Below, in pieces: positions 9,009 to 10,452 of a stretch of 10,452 nucleotides of DNA. The first letter of the stretch is position 1; each line of letters opens with the position of its first letter. The notes beneath the pieces were generated by a model. It saw only the letters and a list, made by a program, of their open reading frames with translations, did no database searches and was not told the DNA's origin. Made by a program: the position numbers and the translations under genes. The stretch covers positions 1 through 10,452 of the forward strand of contig JAKPBL010000613.1 in NCBI GenBank assembly GCA_029778965.1, read 5' to 3'. Source of the stretch: Bacteroidota bacterium (GTDB lineage: Bacteria; Bacteroidota; Bacteroidia; Chitinophagales; Chitinophagaceae).

Positions 9009-10452
9009 ATGATCTCTCCCAAATCCTTGTGCAGGATCTTCCTTTCATTCCTATTTCTCCTTCCGGGTCTGCTGCTGCTGGCACAATCGACCATCAGCGG
9101 CAGGGTAACAGACCCCGACGGAAAGGCCGTAGCCGGCGCAACCATCGCTGTAAAGGGACAGGCGGGCGCTGCTGCTGCCGACGAAAACGGCAACTTCAGC
9201 ATTGCCGTTCCTGCGGGAACGCAGGTGCTGGTTATCAGTTCTGTCGGATACACCGAACAGGAAGTGAACATCAGCGGTAAAACCACGGTCAGCATTACCC
9301 TGGTTCCCGAATCAAAAACCTATGCCGATGTGGTCGTAGTGGGTTATGGCACGGTAAAGCGGCGGGACGCGACGGCGGCTATTGCCAGCCTGTCGTCGAA
9401 AGACTTCAGCACCGGCGTCATCAACAACCCCCTGCAACAGATCCAGGGTAAAATTGCCGGCCTCAGCATTACGCAGCCGGGCGGCGACCCGAACACCAGC
9501 CTGGTGATACGGCTCAGGGGGCAAACATCGCTGAGCGGCGGGCAAACACCGCTGATCGTACTGGACGGTATTCCGCTCGACGATCCGAACCAGATCTCGT
9601 CGATCCCGCCGGGCGATATCACTTCTTATGATGTATTGAAAGATGTGTCAGCCACCGCCATCTATGGTTCACGGGGCGCCAACGGTGTAATTATCATCAA
9701 TACCAAACGCGGCACCGCCGGCCGCTCGCAGGTTGAATACAACGCCTATGTTGCATTCGACAAGCTGGCCAAAGGTTTCGACCTGGCCAACGCGGCAGAA
9801 TGGCGCGAAGCCAACCGGCTGGCCGGCATCGACGACGCCACCATCAACAGTTACGACAAGGGCGCCAATACAGATTGGGCAAACGCCATTACCCGCACGG
9901 GTGTTTCGCACAGTCACAATATAGCTGTGTCGGGCGGTACCGGCAATTTCAATTACCGGGCGTCGGCCACCTACCTGAACCAGGAGGGCATCGTCATCAA
10001 TACCGGCAAAGAGCAATTCGGCCTCCGTTTCAATGCCCAGCAAAAAGCGCTGAACAATAAGCTCGACATACGTGTGTCGGTATTCAACAACCGGAACATA
10101 CGCCGCTATGCCGACTACGCCATCTTCGCTTATATCAATACCACACCGCCGGTGTACCCGGTGTACAATGCCGACGGCAGCTATTATGCCTACAACGGGT
10201 TCGAGCAACAGAACCCCGTTGCCCGCCAGGAATTGCAAACCAACCGCGGCACCGAAGAGCTGACCCAACTGATGGGCAGCGCGGACTATGACCTGTTCCG
10301 CGGACTGAAAATCGGGGTGCTGGGCTCTATTTCCAAGTTCAACGTGCAAACGGAGAACTTCACGCCGCCGTTACCGGGTATAGGCAATATAACCACCGGC
10401 GCGCAGCAAAACAGCAACCTGAATTCCAAAAAAGGCGATTTCCATATTCATT
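9009..10452 (+). CDS. SusC/RagA-family TonB-linked outer-membrane receptor (N-terminal 481 residues, partial)
   Basis: The protein begins with a signal peptide (hydrophobic run FLSFLFLLPGLLLLAQ, cleavage near residue 26). A carboxypeptidase-regulatory-like beta-sandwich follows: ISGRVTDPDGKAVAGATIAVKG to about residue 100. Next is a TonB-box-type stretch VVVVGYGTVKRRD (about 107-119). The plug domain has NPLQQIQGKIAGLSI, VIRLRGQTSLSGGQTPLIVLDGIP and ATAIYGSRGANGVIIINTKRG, all hallmarks of the SusC family. From about residue 240 the beta-barrel begins and runs off the window. It lacks the extra secretin/STN domain of sigma-regulator-coupled receptors. With a SusD lipoprotein, usually the next gene, such receptors bind and import glycans or peptides; no substrate can be read from this part. 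The ATG at 9009 gives the full signal peptide and lies after a good promoter. Family members usually exceed 950 residues, so about half is missing. Confidence 0.95.
   Translation, partial: MISPKSLCRIFLSFLFLLPGLLLLAQSTISGRVTDPDGKAVAGATIAVKGQAGAAAADENGNFSIAVPAGTQVLVISSVGYTEQEVNISGKTTVSITLVPESKTYADVVVVGYGTVKRRDATAAIASLSSKDFSTGVINNPLQQIQGKIAGLSITQPGGDPNTSLVIRLRGQTSLSGGQTPLIVLDGIPLDDPNQISSIPPGDITSYDVLKDVSATAIYGSRGANGVIIINTKRGTAGRSQVEYNAYVAFDKLAKGFDLANAAEWREANRLAGIDDATINSYDKGANTDWANAITRTGVSHSHNIAVSGGTGNFNYRASATYLNQEGIVINTGKEQFGLRFNAQQKALNNKLDIRVSVFNNRNIRRYADYAIFAYINTTPPVYPVYNADGSYYAYNGFEQQNPVARQELQTNRGTEELTQLMGSADYDLFRGLKIGVLGSISKFNVQTENFTPPLPGIGNITTGAQQNSNLNSKKGDFHIH

Overview
The window looks like chromosomal DNA of a Bacteroidota bacterium, most likely Chitinophagaceae or a close relative (inference). 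The grounds are a SusC/RagA-type TonB-linked receptor, an SdhC-SdhA-SdhB complex with the single-chain dihaem (type B) membrane anchor, promoter-like sites of the Bacteroidota kind (TTTG about 19-22 bases before TAnnTTTG), a lipobox protein and moderately high GC. I see no tRNA, rRNA, CRISPR array, transposase or phage gene.

Layout. (1) 1-2234, minus: the N-terminal 744 residues of a very large secreted, probably outer-membrane protein. It has no ATG in frame and seems to start at TTG; the C-terminus lies outside the window. (2) 2327-3178, plus: a divergently transcribed lipoprotein of unknown function, rich in beta-barrel-like strands. (3) 3192-4832, minus, convergent with the lipoprotein: an ABC-F ATPase of the YbiT-like branch whose second ATP site is degenerate twice over (broken P-loop, catalytic Glu replaced by Gln). 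(4) 4833-5178: a 346-base gap almost filled by a 282-base palindromic element with 47-base arms. It encloses the likely terminator of the next operon and a perfect 14-bp hairpin. (5) 5179-8659, minus: the sdhC-sdhA-sdhB operon for menaquinone-linked succinate dehydrogenase/fumarate reductase. (6) 8660-9008: a divergent promoter region with a second, smaller inverted-repeat element and two recognisable promoters. (7) 9009 to the window end, plus: the first 481 residues of a SusC/RagA-type outer-membrane receptor.

How the parts work together. Sdh is the TCA-cycle and respiratory unit: SdhA oxidises succinate (or reduces fumarate), SdhB carries electrons through three Fe-S clusters, and SdhC passes them through two haems to quinone. 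The ABC-F protein probably acts on ribosomes. The receptor presumably imports a polymer-derived ligand with a SusD partner just beyond the window. The two large envelope proteins are unassigned.

I found no complete new multi-gene system. The points most worth checking are the naturally Gln-substituted second ATP site of the ABC-F protein, the pair of heptad-armed palindromic elements that bracket the sdh operon, and the unusual start of the large envelope protein.
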